Shown piece by piece: positions 52,994-60,267 of a stretch of 64,000 nt of DNA (the stretch's first letter is position 1; the number at the start of each line of letters is the position of its first letter). The notes beneath the pieces were generated by a model. It was given only the letters and a program-made list of their open reading frames with translations. It was not told the DNA's origin and made no database searches. The position numbers were made by a program, and so were the translations under genes. The stretch comes from Veillonella sp. 3891 (GTDB lineage: Bacteria > Bacillota > Negativicutes > Veillonellales > Veillonellaceae), in contig NZ_RQVE01000007.1 in NCBI RefSeq assembly GCF_003992315.1, positions 1 to 64,000 on the forward strand, in the 5' to 3' direction.

Positions 52994-53036
52994 ATAATCA
53001 CCACCTTTCACGGTGATTATAGCACAAATAGTTTAG
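52992..53036 (-). promoter_or_regulatory. Extended -10 promoter plus RBS module, copy 2
   Basis: TGCTATAAT on the minus strand (53034-53026), the same inverted repeat AATCACC/GGTGATT and the same leader as copy 1 at 52126-52160, with two differences in about 35 bases. Confidence 0.65.
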
Positions 53037-53048
53037 GGAGGGAATTTT

Positions 53049-53261
53049 ATGAAGGTAACACCAGCGCATATTGCTGAGATTATGAATGTCTCAGCTCAAT
53101 TTGTTCGGTGCGGTTTACGTGCTAATAAATGGGAATGGGGTGATGCCGTGCAGATGCATGGCAAAACGTACACATATTACATCTACTGGCATAAGTTCAA
53201 GGAATGGTGGGGAGTAGATGAAAAAGTTAAAAAACTCGACCAAAGTCTTCAATATCTGTAA
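53049..53261 (+). CDS. Excisionase-like small HTH protein
   Basis: A 70-residue protein whose first half reads as a MerR/Xis-type helix-turn-helix (PAHIAEIMNVSAQFVRCGLRANKWEWG), followed by YTYYIYWHKFKEW. AGGGAGGG lies before the ATG. An early-region DNA-binding protein, perhaps an excisionase or regulator. Confidence 0.65.
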   Translation: MKVTPAHIAEIMNVSAQFVRCGLRANKWEWGDAVQMHGKTYTYYIYWHKFKEWWGVDEKVKKLDQSLQYL

Positions 53262-53287
53262 TATCCGATGGAAATCGAGTGGAAATA

Positions 53288-53470
53288 ATGAAGAAGACAT
53301 GTAAGATTTGTGATGAAAAGAATAAAAGAACAAGGGCATATGTACGATGTGCTATGCATCAAGGAACAATCTGCATGGAGCACTGTGAACATTGCAGATA
53401 CAGATACACATCAAGGGGCAGTACACACTGCACATATAAAGAAGGAGGCAATACACATGAAAACCAATAA
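53288..53470 (+). CDS. Cysteine-rich small phage protein
   Basis: A 60-residue protein with CKIC, CAMH, CMEHCEHC and a last Cys, probably zinc-binding. GTG at 53279 is an alternative start; the ribosome site is weak. Its 3' end overlaps the next gene, suggesting coupling. Function unknown. Confidence 0.5.
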   Translation: MKKTCKICDEKNKRTRAYVRCAMHQGTICMEHCEHCRYRYTSRGSTHCTYKEGGNTHENQ

Positions 53471-53759
53471 TTTTAAGCCACGATGGGGAAGAATCATCGG
53501 CGCCATTATTATCGTATTGGCATTGATTATGGGTGCTGTACAAGTATTTAGTGCAGACACGGAAGAAGTTACAACAAAGAAAACAATCACCGTTATGTAC
53601 CAGGTGGAAGAGGGCGACACACTGTGGTCTATTGTGAAAGATTTAATGGGTGAATCTGTGAATGTACAACAGGTAATCTATCAAATCAAACAAGATAATA
53701 AAATCCAAGACACCCTTAATGCAGGGCAGGTAATTAAAATTCGGATGCCAAAGCAATGA
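53457..53759 (+). CDS. Membrane-anchored LysM protein, YneA-like
   Basis: A 100-residue protein: one N-terminal membrane helix (IIGAIIIVLALIMGAVQVF) then a LysM domain (VEEGDTLWSIVKDLMG...LNAGQVIKIRMP). This is the layout of the SOS cell-division inhibitor YneA and its relatives. AAGGAGG lies eight bases before the ATG. In the early phage region it may bind the wall and stop host division; this is inference from architecture. Confidence 0.8.
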   Translation: MKTNNFKPRWGRIIGAIIIVLALIMGAVQVFSADTEEVTTKKTITVMYQVEEGDTLWSIVKDLMGESVNVQQVIYQIKQDNKIQDTLNAGQVIKIRMPKQ

Positions 53760-54088
53760 ACGACTTACTCATTGAATTACATGAATTACGTAGAGGGATG
53801 AATCAAGCCCTACGAATTGCCAAAGAACGAGGAATGGACTTGGCAGAAAAAGAAGCCACCTACAAGGTGGCCAAAGGGAAATTAGTATTATGTGAACGAG
53901 AAAATAAAACGCCAGTATCGGTAATCAATGATATCGTGCTGGGGGATCCTGTTATTAGTACATTACGGAAAGAACGGGATATTGCCAAAGTACTGTATAT
54001 AAACGCACAAGAGGCAATCAATGTAAGAAAATTGGAACTACGTATAGTAGAAGCACAGCTAGGAAGGGAATGGAATGCGACAACGTAA
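53756..54088 (+). CDS. Hypothetical early phage protein, helical
   Basis: A 110-residue mostly helical protein (long heptad-like charged segments at both ends around VINDIVLGDPVISTL). Its ATG overlaps the LysM gene stop (ATGA), and its own end overlaps the HNH gene, so the three are coupled. Phage replication-region proteins of this shape are common but I cannot name a family. Confidence 0.65.
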   Translation: MNDLLIELHELRRGMNQALRIAKERGMDLAEKEATYKVAKGKLVLCERENKTPVSVINDIVLGDPVISTLRKERDIAKVLYINAQEAINVRKLELRIVEAQLGREWNATT

Positions 54089-54398
54089 GGGTTTACAACT
54101 GAGAACACCATTGAAGCGGTACACACCATTAGCCAAACGAGGAAAGAAAGGGGCGGAGTATGAAAAAGAATTAAATCGCATGCGAAAACAAGTGCGTGAA
54201 AGAGATGATGATAGGTGTATATTATGCATGAAACCATACCACGAGATTCACCATATTGTGCCAAGGTCAGCTGGTGGAACAAACGATTTAGACAATTTAT
54301 GCTGCCTATGTTGGGAATGTCATCACACCAGGGCACATGGGAGCGATGCAAAAAAAATACAAAAAATCTTGCAAGCGATAATTAAAATAAAAAAATAG
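54075..54398 (+). CDS. HNH endonuclease (early region)
   Basis: A 107-residue nuclease with the HNH motif and zinc pairs: CILC, EIHHIVPRSAGGTNDLDNL, CLCWECHHTRAH. Basic N-terminus. Overlaps the upstream gene by 14 bases. It lies in the replication region, unlike the terminase-linked HNH gene at 59808. Confidence 0.88.
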   Translation: MRQRKGLQLRTPLKRYTPLAKRGKKGAEYEKELNRMRKQVRERDDDRCILCMKPYHEIHHIVPRSAGGTNDLDNLCCLCWECHHTRAHGSDAKKIQKILQAIIKIKK

Positions 54399-54424
54399 AG
54401 CACACGAATGTGCTCTATCGTTTT
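54396..54424 (+). terminator. Terminator after the early operon
   Basis: TAGAGCACA and TGTGCTCTA around CGAA, followed by TCGTTTT. It overlaps the HNH stop codon. Confidence 0.85.
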
Positions 54425-54558
54425 GCAGACATATGGTCATACAAAATAACTCACATATAGTATACAATATGTTTGCAAAAATTGCTATAGATAGCGGTCT
54501 TAAGCCGTTATTTATAACTTGATAGTATATATTATTAAGTCAGACATGAAGGAATACT

Positions 54559-55296
54559 ATGCGTAAAAGAAAGATAATCAAAACAAGAAATATGCAGTTC
54601 ACATGGGATTATCTTACGGGTAGATCCTACGTTAAGGGAAAGGGTAGAAGAAAAAAAGAAAATGTAAGCCCAGAGGCAATAAAAAAATATAATGCCAAAC
54701 GGGCAGAGGTAAAATTATGCGCTTTGATAGATACAAATTTCGTACCAATGGACTGGTATTTGACATTTACATTTAAAGAAAAGGTGACATTTGAAGATGC
54801 AAAGCACTATATGCAGAATATGATAAAGCGCATGCAGAGGTTGTATAAGAAGAATGGTGCCAATCTAAAATATATCTACGTAGTGGAAGGTGTGAACAGG
54901 GTACACTTTCACATGCTCATAAACAACGCATTTCCTATGACAACGGAGATGATAGAAAACATATGGTCACATGGATATGTAGACATGAGAGTGTACCATG
55001 GCAAGGCAGAAGATGCCACAGCTTTAGCATCGTATTTGTTAAAGGAAACGAAAACAGAGAATCCTGAAAAGCTGGAAGTATTTAAAAGAAGGTGGTACGC
55101 AAGTACGAATTTAGAGAAACCAAAAGAAAGTACAAGAACTTTGGCATCGAATCGGTGGAGTGATGATATTCACGTACCAGATGGATATTACTTAGATAAG
55201 GATAGCCTAGTGGAAGGGGTAAACCTAGAAGGATACCCGTACAGGTTCTATCGATTAATTAAACTTGACCCAAGGAGGAACAGATGGAAAACGTAA
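54559..55296 (+). CDS. HUH-type replication initiator-like protein
   Basis: A 245-residue protein with the three rolling-circle Rep motifs: motif I WYLTFTF, motif II HFH in NRVHFHMLINN, and motif III Y-X2-K in SYLLKETK. HUH nucleases nick DNA with the tyrosine. Preceded by 160 bp of A/T-rich DNA that could hold an origin, and overlaps ssb by 13 bases. In a dsDNA tailed-phage genome such a protein is less usual than a helicase/primase set, none of which is seen here. Confidence 0.78.
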   Translation: MRKRKIIKTRNMQFTWDYLTGRSYVKGKGRRKKENVSPEAIKKYNAKRAEVKLCALIDTNFVPMDWYLTFTFKEKVTFEDAKHYMQNMIKRMQRLYKKNGANLKYIYVVEGVNRVHFHMLINNAFPMTTEMIENIWSHGYVDMRVYHGKAEDATALASYLLKETKTENPEKLEVFKRRWYASTNLEKPKESTRTLASNRWSDDIHVPDGYYLDKDSLVEGVNLEGYPYRFYRLIKLDPRRNRWKT

Positions 55297-55664
55297 ACCA
55301 AGTAACGATTGCGGGGCATTTGGTAAAAAGTGCTGAATTGCGATATACAACAACGGGGAAACCAGTAGCGGCATTTGTGGTGGCCACCAATAAAAGAATT
55401 TCAGAAGAAAAACAAATCGTATCATATATTCCAGTAAACGCATGGAATCAGGCAGAAGAGTTAGGGGCATTAGTAAAAGGTGATGCGGTGCTAGTAACTG
55501 GAGAGTTGCGCACAGGATCATACGAAAAGAATGGACGGACCATTTATACCTGGCATGTGCAAGCATCGAATGTCATGGTGGCGCCATTTGTCAATAATAA
55601 AGGAAATGGAAGCGGAAACTTTGATTCATTCGCAGATGAACGTAGAGATGAAATACCATTCTAA
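55284..55664 (+). CDS. ssb: Single-stranded DNA-binding protein
   Basis: A 126-residue OB-fold protein (VNQVTIAGHLVKSAELRYTT, FVVATNK, VTGELRTGSYEKNG) with the typical acidic tip replaced by a short RRDEIPF end. The terminal Pro-Phe that contacts host replication proteins is kept. Overlaps the Rep-like gene, which supports a shared replication role. Confidence 0.93.
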   Translation: MENVNQVTIAGHLVKSAELRYTTTGKPVAAFVVATNKRISEEKQIVSYIPVNAWNQAEELGALVKGDAVLVTGELRTGSYEKNGRTIYTWHVQASNVMVAPFVNNKGNGSGNFDSFADERRDEIPF

Positions 55665-55673
55665 GGGGGAAGT

Positions 55674-55865
55674 ATGGGACGAAAAAAGGAACATAAGAAA
55701 GCCAAGACGTGCATCCACAGCCATGGAATGAATGAAAAAGGAATCGTACGCACTACAATGGAATGCCCATACCACATTCACAATGTAATGGTGGGCAGAA
55801 TGCATGTTGTGTTGGCCAATAAATGCGACACGTGCAAAAGTTACCAAAAACGGAAGGAGAAATGA
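55674..55865 (+). CDS. Small Cys/His-rich phage protein
   Basis: A 63-residue basic protein with Cys and His spread through CIHSHG, CPYHIHN and CDTCKSY, likely a zinc-binding protein. AAGGGGG lies five bases before the ATG. Next gene begins directly after its stop. Function unknown. Confidence 0.6.
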   Translation: MGRKKEHKKAKTCIHSHGMNEKGIVRTTMECPYHIHNVMVGRMHVVLANKCDTCKSYQKRKEK

Positions 55866-55866
55866 G

Positions 55867-56319
55867 ATGATTATTCGTAAAATCTCAGTATTTGATGGAG
55901 TACAGAAATTCGAATACGTGAAAGAAATTGATACGGGCGGAAAATGTGGATATTCGATGACAGTACGGGAAGATGGACGTGAGTCATTTTATAATGCCTG
56001 GAACGACCTTCAAAAAATCATTGATGGTCATACTACAAATGCAAAAGACATTCCAGTATTTAATGGCACAACAGTAATTTTAAAACAAATTGGTATCAAA
56101 TATTTAGAAACGAATGTACAGGGTAAAATCATGCGTATTCCTTCCTACATTAAAGCTAATGGATTGGTAGGAACGAAACAAACAACATTGAAATTTGAAA
56201 CGGGATGGATTGCGCTGAATGAAACAGAAGTTATACTGGTAGAAATAATGATAAAGGAAACGGCTTTATTTATTAAAGGCCGTAGGGCACAAGAACAGTT
56301 ATTTGAAGATGTACAGTAG
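55867..56319 (+). CDS. Hypothetical early phage protein (150 aa)
   Basis: A 150-residue beta-rich protein (MIIRKISVFDGVQKFEYV) I do not recognise. The start 55867 has AAGGAG seven bases upstream; an in-frame ATG at 55804 lies inside the previous gene. In the replication operon between ssb and a Lar-like gene. Confidence 0.65.
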   Translation: MIIRKISVFDGVQKFEYVKEIDTGGKCGYSMTVREDGRESFYNAWNDLQKIIDGHTTNAKDIPVFNGTTVILKQIGIKYLETNVQGKIMRIPSYIKANGLVGTKQTTLKFETGWIALNETEVILVEIMIKETALFIKGRRAQEQLFEDVQ

Positions 56320-56327
56320 GTGGCACA

Positions 56328-56516
56328 ATGAATGATAAAAATAAGGTCGGATTGAAACCTTGCCCATTCTGCAACAATAAGGGAGTTCGCACAGTGGTAG
56401 GAGTAGGCACGGGAACGAAGCATAACATGGTGGTATGTGACTTGTGTGGAGTAACGGTATCATTCCAAGATAGTCCACAATACTTACAAATGGTTAAAGC
56501 ATGGAACCGTAGATAG
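56328..56516 (+). CDS. Lar-like zinc-ribbon protein
   Basis: A 62-residue protein with the Lar family pattern: LKPCPFCNNKG, a second pair CDLCG, and the C-terminal AWNRR. Lar of Rac prophage modulates EcoKI restriction, so members are called restriction alleviation proteins, though most are untested. Confidence 0.78.
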   Translation: MNDKNKVGLKPCPFCNNKGVRTVVGVGTGTKHNMVVCDLCGVTVSFQDSPQYLQMVKAWNRR

Positions 56517-56524
56517 GAATAGCA

Positions 56525-56704
56525 ATGAATATAGCGATGTTCCGATTGATATGGGGCAAGAATTGCAAAGAAATAATGAAAGATGTAGACATGACAGAAG
56601 ATGAGGCAAGGATAGTAGATAATATACTAAATGAAAGTAGTGAAGAAATCTTACAAAAAATAAAGGAGCATAACAATGCAAAGAAAATGCCAAAGATGCA
56701 ATAA
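56525..56704 (+). CDS. Small hypothetical phage protein (59 aa)
   Basis: A 59-residue charged helical protein (MNIAMFRLIWGKNC start, then DMTEDEARIVDNIL). Weak ribosome site (GATAGGA). It overlaps the next tiny ORF in another frame. Function unknown. Confidence 0.45.
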   Translation: MNIAMFRLIWGKNCKEIMKDVDMTEDEARIVDNILNESSEEILQKIKEHNNAKKMPKMQ

Positions 56705-56750
56705 GATATTCACACCGGCTAACTATTTGGCTAAATTCTTCTGCATATGA
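56676..56750 (+). CDS. Tiny zinc-knuckle-like protein, probably truncated
   Basis: A 24-residue ORF, MQRKCQRCNKIFTPANYLAKFF and two more. The CQRC...FTPAN pattern matches the start of phage zinc-ribbon proteins, which normally go on to a second Cys pair. AAGGAG lies seven bases before the ATG, but the frame stops early, so it may be a remnant. Confidence 0.4.
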   Translation: MQRKCQRCNKIFTPANYLAKFFCI

Positions 56751-56777
56751 AGTAGAAATTAAAGGGTGGTGATATGA

Positions 56778-57191
56778 ATGAAAGTAAAAATTAAAAAGAC
56801 ACATCCAAATGGGAAGATTCCAAAATATACGACATTCGTTCTTTACAGTGCAGAATCGGTGAGGTTTGATTATAATGAGCAAAAAGCCGTCAAATTAGGG
56901 GTTAAAATGGAAATACCAAAAGGGCATGTTTTGCTGCTATTTCCTGGGCCTGAACTTGGGAAGCACACAGGATTCCGAATGGTTAATGGCGTTGATGTAA
57001 TTGACAGTGATTATACAGGAACGATATATATACTTTGCGAGAATATCCATTCACAAATTGATTACATCGGGGAAGGTAAAGGGATAGCAAAAGGTATGAT
57101 CGTAAAAATTCCTGAAGTAGAGTTCGAAGAAGTAGAAGAGTTATTGTACACTGACAGTGATAATAGCAGGTTTGGCAACACTGGAGTATAA
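56778..57191 (+). CDS. dUTPase-like protein
   Basis: A 137-residue dUTPase-fold protein that would cut dUTP to dUMP and keep uracil out of phage DNA. Motif III is clear (NGVDVIDSDYTGTIYI) and motif V reads SRFGNTGV (normally GFGSTG). Motif I is altered (TTFVLYSAESVRFDY), so activity is not certain; some phage dUTPases act as signalling proteins instead. GGTGGTG lies upstream. Confidence 0.78.
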   Translation: MKVKIKKTHPNGKIPKYTTFVLYSAESVRFDYNEQKAVKLGVKMEIPKGHVLLLFPGPELGKHTGFRMVNGVDVIDSDYTGTIYILCENIHSQIDYIGEGKGIAKGMIVKIPEVEFEEVEELLYTDSDNSRFGNTGV

Positions 57192-57193
57192 AA

Positions 57194-57400
57194 ATGACAG
57201 AGTATGAAATACACGAATTAAAAGAAGAAGTCTTAGATTTAACCGTGACCATGGCATACTGGCAAGGTGAACATGATGAAAAATTCAAAGAGGTTATGGA
57301 TAAGGCATGGGAGTTATTAGTGAAGCTAAGACCATTCATAAGTGAATACGAATATTGGGAACTCTATGATTATTATGACCAAGCAATTATATGGGATTGA
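57194..57400 (+). CDS. Small acidic phage protein (68 aa)
   Basis: A 68-residue acidic helical protein (MTEYEIHELKEEVLDL), Trp/Tyr-rich at the end. GGAG lies just before the ATG. Begins three bases after the dUTPase-like gene. Function unknown. Confidence 0.6.
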   Translation: MTEYEIHELKEEVLDLTVTMAYWQGEHDEKFKEVMDKAWELLVKLRPFISEYEYWELYDYYDQAIIWD

Positions 57401-57466
57401 TTACATGGAGCTACATATGATGCGGAAGGTAATTTCATTAGAGAGTAAATAAGAGGGCGAGGGGAT

Positions 57467-57910
57467 ATGTTGACCATACAGGAAATGATGACAAAGATTA
57501 AAAATTTAAACAGAGACATCGACTATGTTTATAAACAACTGCAACAAATGAAATCACAAATAGACGGATTACGAGCCACAGATTATTCAGCATGTCATGT
57601 CGATGGTGGAATGCCCACAGATATTGCAGATAGGATTCATAGAATAGAAAAAAGACGATTAGAATTAATCGCCTTACAAAAAGAACTATATGAGTTTTTA
57701 GAAACCATCAACGATATTTTAGATAGTATGCCAGATCAAACCTATGCTATCGTAATACGACAACGGTATCTATTCCATGAGAATTGGAGAGACATTGCAG
57801 GCATGATAGGAGTTAGCCGTGAGTGGTTACGAAAAAAAATACATCCTATTGCTGTAAAAAAATTTGAGGAAGAGTTGGCACGAGTTGGCATAGTTGGCAA
57901 AAACAAATGA
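57467..57910 (+). CDS. Late transcription regulator, ArpU/RinA-like (sigma region 4-type HTH)
   Basis: A 147-residue protein: an N-terminal coiled coil (ELIALQKELYEFLETIND) and a C-terminal sigma-region-4-like HTH (AIVIRQRYLFHENWRDIAGMIGVSREWLRKKI). It lies at the end of the early operon, before the packaging genes, the usual place for ArpU/RinA-type activators of late genes. GAGGGG lies before the ATG. Terminator at 57973. Confidence 0.8.
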   Translation: MLTIQEMMTKIKNLNRDIDYVYKQLQQMKSQIDGLRATDYSACHVDGGMPTDIADRIHRIEKRRLELIALQKELYEFLETINDILDSMPDQTYAIVIRQRYLFHENWRDIAGMIGVSREWLRKKIHPIAVKKFEEELARVGIVGKNK

Positions 57911-57972
57911 TATAATAGTAATGTAAAGATTTTACACAAATCTACTTTTATAAAACACTAAACACACACAAG

Positions 57973-58003
57973 AAATGACGTCATTAGCTGGACGTCATTT
58001 TTT
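57973..58003 (+). terminator. Terminator after the late regulator
   Basis: AAATGACGTC and GACGTCATTT around ATTAGCTG, followed by TTTT. Confidence 0.9.
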
Positions 58004-58070
58004 GTATCCAGTATAATATAGAATTGCTATACTTAGACAAAAATGAAGCGGTAAGATGAAAGGAGAAAAC

Positions 58071-58739
58071 ATGGAACATTACATACAAGTCATTATTATG
58101 TTGGCGCCTGGATTCATTGCAAAAGAAGTGAGCAAATGGTTAGGATATGTGCAGTTAAAGCATACTGCAATGGAACAAGTATTAGACTATTTTTTATATA
58201 GTGTATTCACCATGGCTCCTACCTTATGGGTGTTATATCTATGGGGATATAACATAGAGTATTTACCAATAGATATAAAGAGTGCAATAGTGTATGCAAT
58301 AATTTCTTTATTCAGTGGTTGCCTAGTAGGGGCTATATGGGCCTTGTACGTAAAGCACATGATTCAAAGGCTAATTGATTGGGTTACATTAAAAAGATTT
58401 GGTTATGTATATGTACAAGAAAAAACGTTGATTGATAGCAACCTTATGGATGGACAAGACCATTTTATAGAAGTGATTAGGGATGGAAACCGAATTGCAT
58501 TAGGACGGTTTGAGGGGATTACATTTAAGGATGATGAAAATTATATTTTAAAAGTAAATAGCCACCCTGTATATGAAGAGTGGCTAGAAAATACGAGATG
58601 GGAAGAACACTTTCAACATAAATGTAAGTACATAGATGCAACCCATAATATTGAGATTGTAGAGTATTACTTCCCAGATGGTTTTTTCTCAAAATCGTTT
58701 GATATAAAAAAGGTAGCTACTTCGATGGAGACGGAGTAG
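58071..58739 (+). CDS. DUF6338-like membrane protein (accessory)
   Basis: A 222-residue protein with two or three N-terminal membrane helices (YIQVIIMLAPGFIAKE, FTMAPTLWVLYLWG, IVYAIISLFSGCLVGAIWALY) and a soluble C-terminal half of about 120 residues. The opening MLAPGF.A and overall shape recall the DUF6338 family, of unknown function. It sits alone between a terminator and a convergent tiny gene, separate from the early and late operons, so it is a likely moron carried for the host or against other phages. AAAGGAG lies five bases before the 58071 ATG. Confidence 0.7.
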   Translation: MEHYIQVIIMLAPGFIAKEVSKWLGYVQLKHTAMEQVLDYFLYSVFTMAPTLWVLYLWGYNIEYLPIDIKSAIVYAIISLFSGCLVGAIWALYVKHMIQRLIDWVTLKRFGYVYVQEKTLIDSNLMDGQDHFIEVIRDGNRIALGRFEGITFKDDENYILKVNSHPVYEEWLENTRWEEHFQHKCKYIDATHNIEIVEYYFPDGFFSKSFDIKKVATSMETE

Positions 58740-58833
58740 TTACCACAGGTGGAGATGGTGGATTATCTGGATGTTGTACTGGTTTAGATTGTCCGCCACT
58801 TCTTTCTTCCTTCGCATAAAAAAGATAATGCAT
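58717..58833 (-). CDS. Tiny proline-rich protein (38 aa)
   Basis: A 38-residue ORF, MHYLFYAKEERSGGQ then a Pro/Ser/Thr tail ending PSPSK. On the minus strand AAAGGAGG lies six bases before the ATG, the best evidence that it is real. Its end overlaps the DUF6338-like gene by 23 bases. Function unknown. Confidence 0.5.
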   Translation of the reverse strand: MHYLFYAKEERSGGQSKPVQHPDNPPSPPVVTTPSPSK

Positions 58834-58896
58834 ATAAATCCTCCTTTCTATCATTCTATAATTATATCAAAAAAATAAAAAAGTTAATTATATTAG

Positions 58897-58925
58897 TTGA
58901 CAAAATAAACAAGATAAGATATAAT
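58897..58925 (+). promoter_or_regulatory. Perfect sigma-70 promoter of the 39-aa gene
   Basis: TTGACA (58897-58902), 17-bp spacer, TATAAT (58920-58925). Such a promoter inside a prophage suggests expression in the lysogen. Confidence 0.88.
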
Positions 58926-58957
58926 ATAAACATAAGGTAAAGAAAGGAGGTAAACAT

Positions 58958-59077
58958 ATGGAATGGTGGAAAATTTACCAAGAAATAAAAGAAGCCGTTA
59001 GCTTCATAACCGATTTAATAACCATCATCACAGTAACGAGTGCATTTATAAGATGGATTAAAAAGAAAATGAAGTAA
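58958..59077 (+). CDS. Small membrane peptide, toxin-like (39 aa)
   Basis: A 39-residue peptide: MEWWKIYQEIKEAVSFITDL, a hydrophobic TIITVTSAF, then a basic tail (RWIKKKMK). It has its own consensus promoter, a strong AAAGGAGG site and its own terminator, so it is a complete one-gene unit. Size and shape fit type I toxins or small lysogen-conversion peptides. No antisense RNA promoter is obvious, so a toxin role is not shown. Confidence 0.65.
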   Translation: MEWWKIYQEIKEAVSFITDLITIITVTSAFIRWIKKKMK

Positions 59078-59082
59078 CGGCG

Positions 59083-59108
59083 AGGGGAGCTTGCTCCCCT
59101 AATCTTTT
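59083..59108 (+). terminator. Terminator of the 39-aa gene
   Basis: AGGGGAGC and GCTCCCCT around TT, followed by AATCTTTT. Confidence 0.85.
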
Positions 59109-59135
59109 CACTATAGTATACCATATGTACAAGGT

Positions 59136-59297
59136 ATGACAAAATTTGAAATTGTGTTTTCCATATGTATCAGTATTAGCTTAGTATTACGAGACTATGA
59201 AAACCAAGGGTGGTTTGGTTGGATAGCAACAGTTTGTGGAGTGCTGTACTTAGTATTAATGGCAAACAAGCTATATGACATGAAATATAAAAAATAA
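59136..59297 (+). CDS. Small membrane protein (53 aa)
   Basis: A 53-residue ORF, MTKFEIVFSICISISLVL then a second helix (WIATVCGVLYLVLMA) and a basic end. Only a weak AAGG site. A two-helix membrane protein in the accessory block; function unknown. Confidence 0.4.
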   Translation: MTKFEIVFSICISISLVLRDYENQGWFGWIATVCGVLYLVLMANKLYDMKYKK

Positions 59298-59336
59298 TAT
59301 TATATAGCGATAGTTGCAACAGGAGAAATACAAGCA

Positions 59337-59534
59337 ATGACTGAAAAGAATAATGGTTGGGGTGGTGTTCGTGAAGGAGCAGGTCGCAAGGTTGGATGGA
59401 GAAAAGGATTCTCTGAAGAACGGAAGCAACGGCAAGTACGAGCCCATGAAGACGAATGGGAAATGATTAAAGAGTTTGTGCAAATCGTAAAGAAAGATAA
59501 AGAACGAGCACGACGGATGTTAGAAACAGAATAA
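59337..59534 (+). CDS. Small basic phage protein, GGxREGAGRK type
   Basis: A 65-residue protein with the common phage opening GWGGVREGAGRKVGW followed by a charged helix. Members lie just before terminase genes in many phages and are probably DNA-binding. Weak ribosome site (GGAG about 16 bases upstream). Confidence 0.7.
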   Translation: MTEKNNGWGGVREGAGRKVGWRKGFSEERKQRQVRAHEDEWEMIKEFVQIVKKDKERARRMLETE

Positions 59535-59592
59535 GGAACAAGGACGCTTAGAAATGGGCGTCCTTTTCTATTGCATGGAAAGAGGTGAGCAT

Positions 59593-59784
59593 ATGACGGA
59601 TGTGCACTGTAGTAAAAAACAATGCTTAAACAATGTTAGAGGATGGTGTAGGGCTAAAGCAATACATGTAGATGGTATGTGCAAGTCATATGCTCCTGCA
59701 TCGTCATTGATCAATAAGAAGAACACAAACATAGTGAAGCGGTCAGGACGATACAAACAAGGGCCAAGTGATGTACTGAAATAA
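59593..59784 (+). CDS. Small Cys-rich phage protein (63 aa)
   Basis: A 63-residue protein: VHCSKKQCLNNVRGWCRA and MCKSY give four Cys in a pattern seen in phage DUF1540-like proteins, then a basic tail. GAGGTG lies six bases before the 59593 ATG; the in-frame ATG at 59554 lacks a site. Confidence 0.65.
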   Translation: MTDVHCSKKQCLNNVRGWCRAKAIHVDGMCKSYAPASSLINKKNTNIVKRSGRYKQGPSDVLK

Positions 59785-59807
59785 GGGTAGACTTTCAAAA
59801 AAGGGGT

Positions 59808-60227
59808 ATGCTTATAAAAATGAGTGAGGGTATTTTTAAAAACTTCTATAACTCAAGACGATGGCGAGGATGTGCAAAAGCCTATGCCAAGTCAAAGCTA
59901 CATATATGCGAACGATGTGGCGGATATAAAACAGGCACTAAGGATGATGGTTCACGGCAACGATGGGTAGTGCATCATAAAAAACCAATGGATGCCGTGA
60001 CGATACAAGATGATAACCTTGCGTATGGTTGGGATAACCTTATGTTCTTATGTATTGAATGCCACAACGCTATACATCATGAGATGGATACATATAGCAG
60101 GCATATATCGTTGACCAGTGGCGGTGACCTGCTACATGCTCGTAGACGTGAGGTTTCATTCGATGAGAATGGAGATGTAATTTATATCAATGATGTTGAT
60201 AAGCTAGATAGGAACACCCCCCCATAA
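59808..60227 (+). CDS. HNH endonuclease, terminase-associated
   Basis: A 139-residue HNH nuclease (FYNSRRWRGCAKAYAKSK, CERCGG, WVVHHKKPMDA, NLMFLCIECHNAIHHE). HNH proteins placed directly before terS are needed with the terminase for cos cutting in HK97-type phages. The start is 59808 or the ATG at 59820; AAGGGG is closer than ideal to the first. The CDS ends in a C7 run. Confidence 0.9.
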   Translation: MLIKMSEGIFKNFYNSRRWRGCAKAYAKSKLHICERCGGYKTGTKDDGSRQRWVVHHKKPMDAVTIQDDNLAYGWDNLMFLCIECHNAIHHEMDTYSRHISLTSGGDLLHARRREVSFDENGDVIYINDVDKLDRNTPP

Positions 60228-60250
60228 GGTAGCCTGAAGAAGGGAAAAAT

Positions 60251-60267
60251 GCACGCCGGGGGCGCAG
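60251..60267. other. Candidate cos site
   Basis: GCACGCCGGGGGCGCAG is a sharp GC-rich island in A/T-rich DNA, between the HNH gene and terS. Cohesive-end sites of HNH-type cos phages lie in this gap and have such sequence. Position and composition only. Confidence 0.5.

Noticed and set aside
58958-59077. Calling the 39-aa peptide a type I toxin with certainty.
   Set aside because: No antisense promoter or direct repeats are visible, unlike the locus at 4378-4708; kept only as toxin-like.
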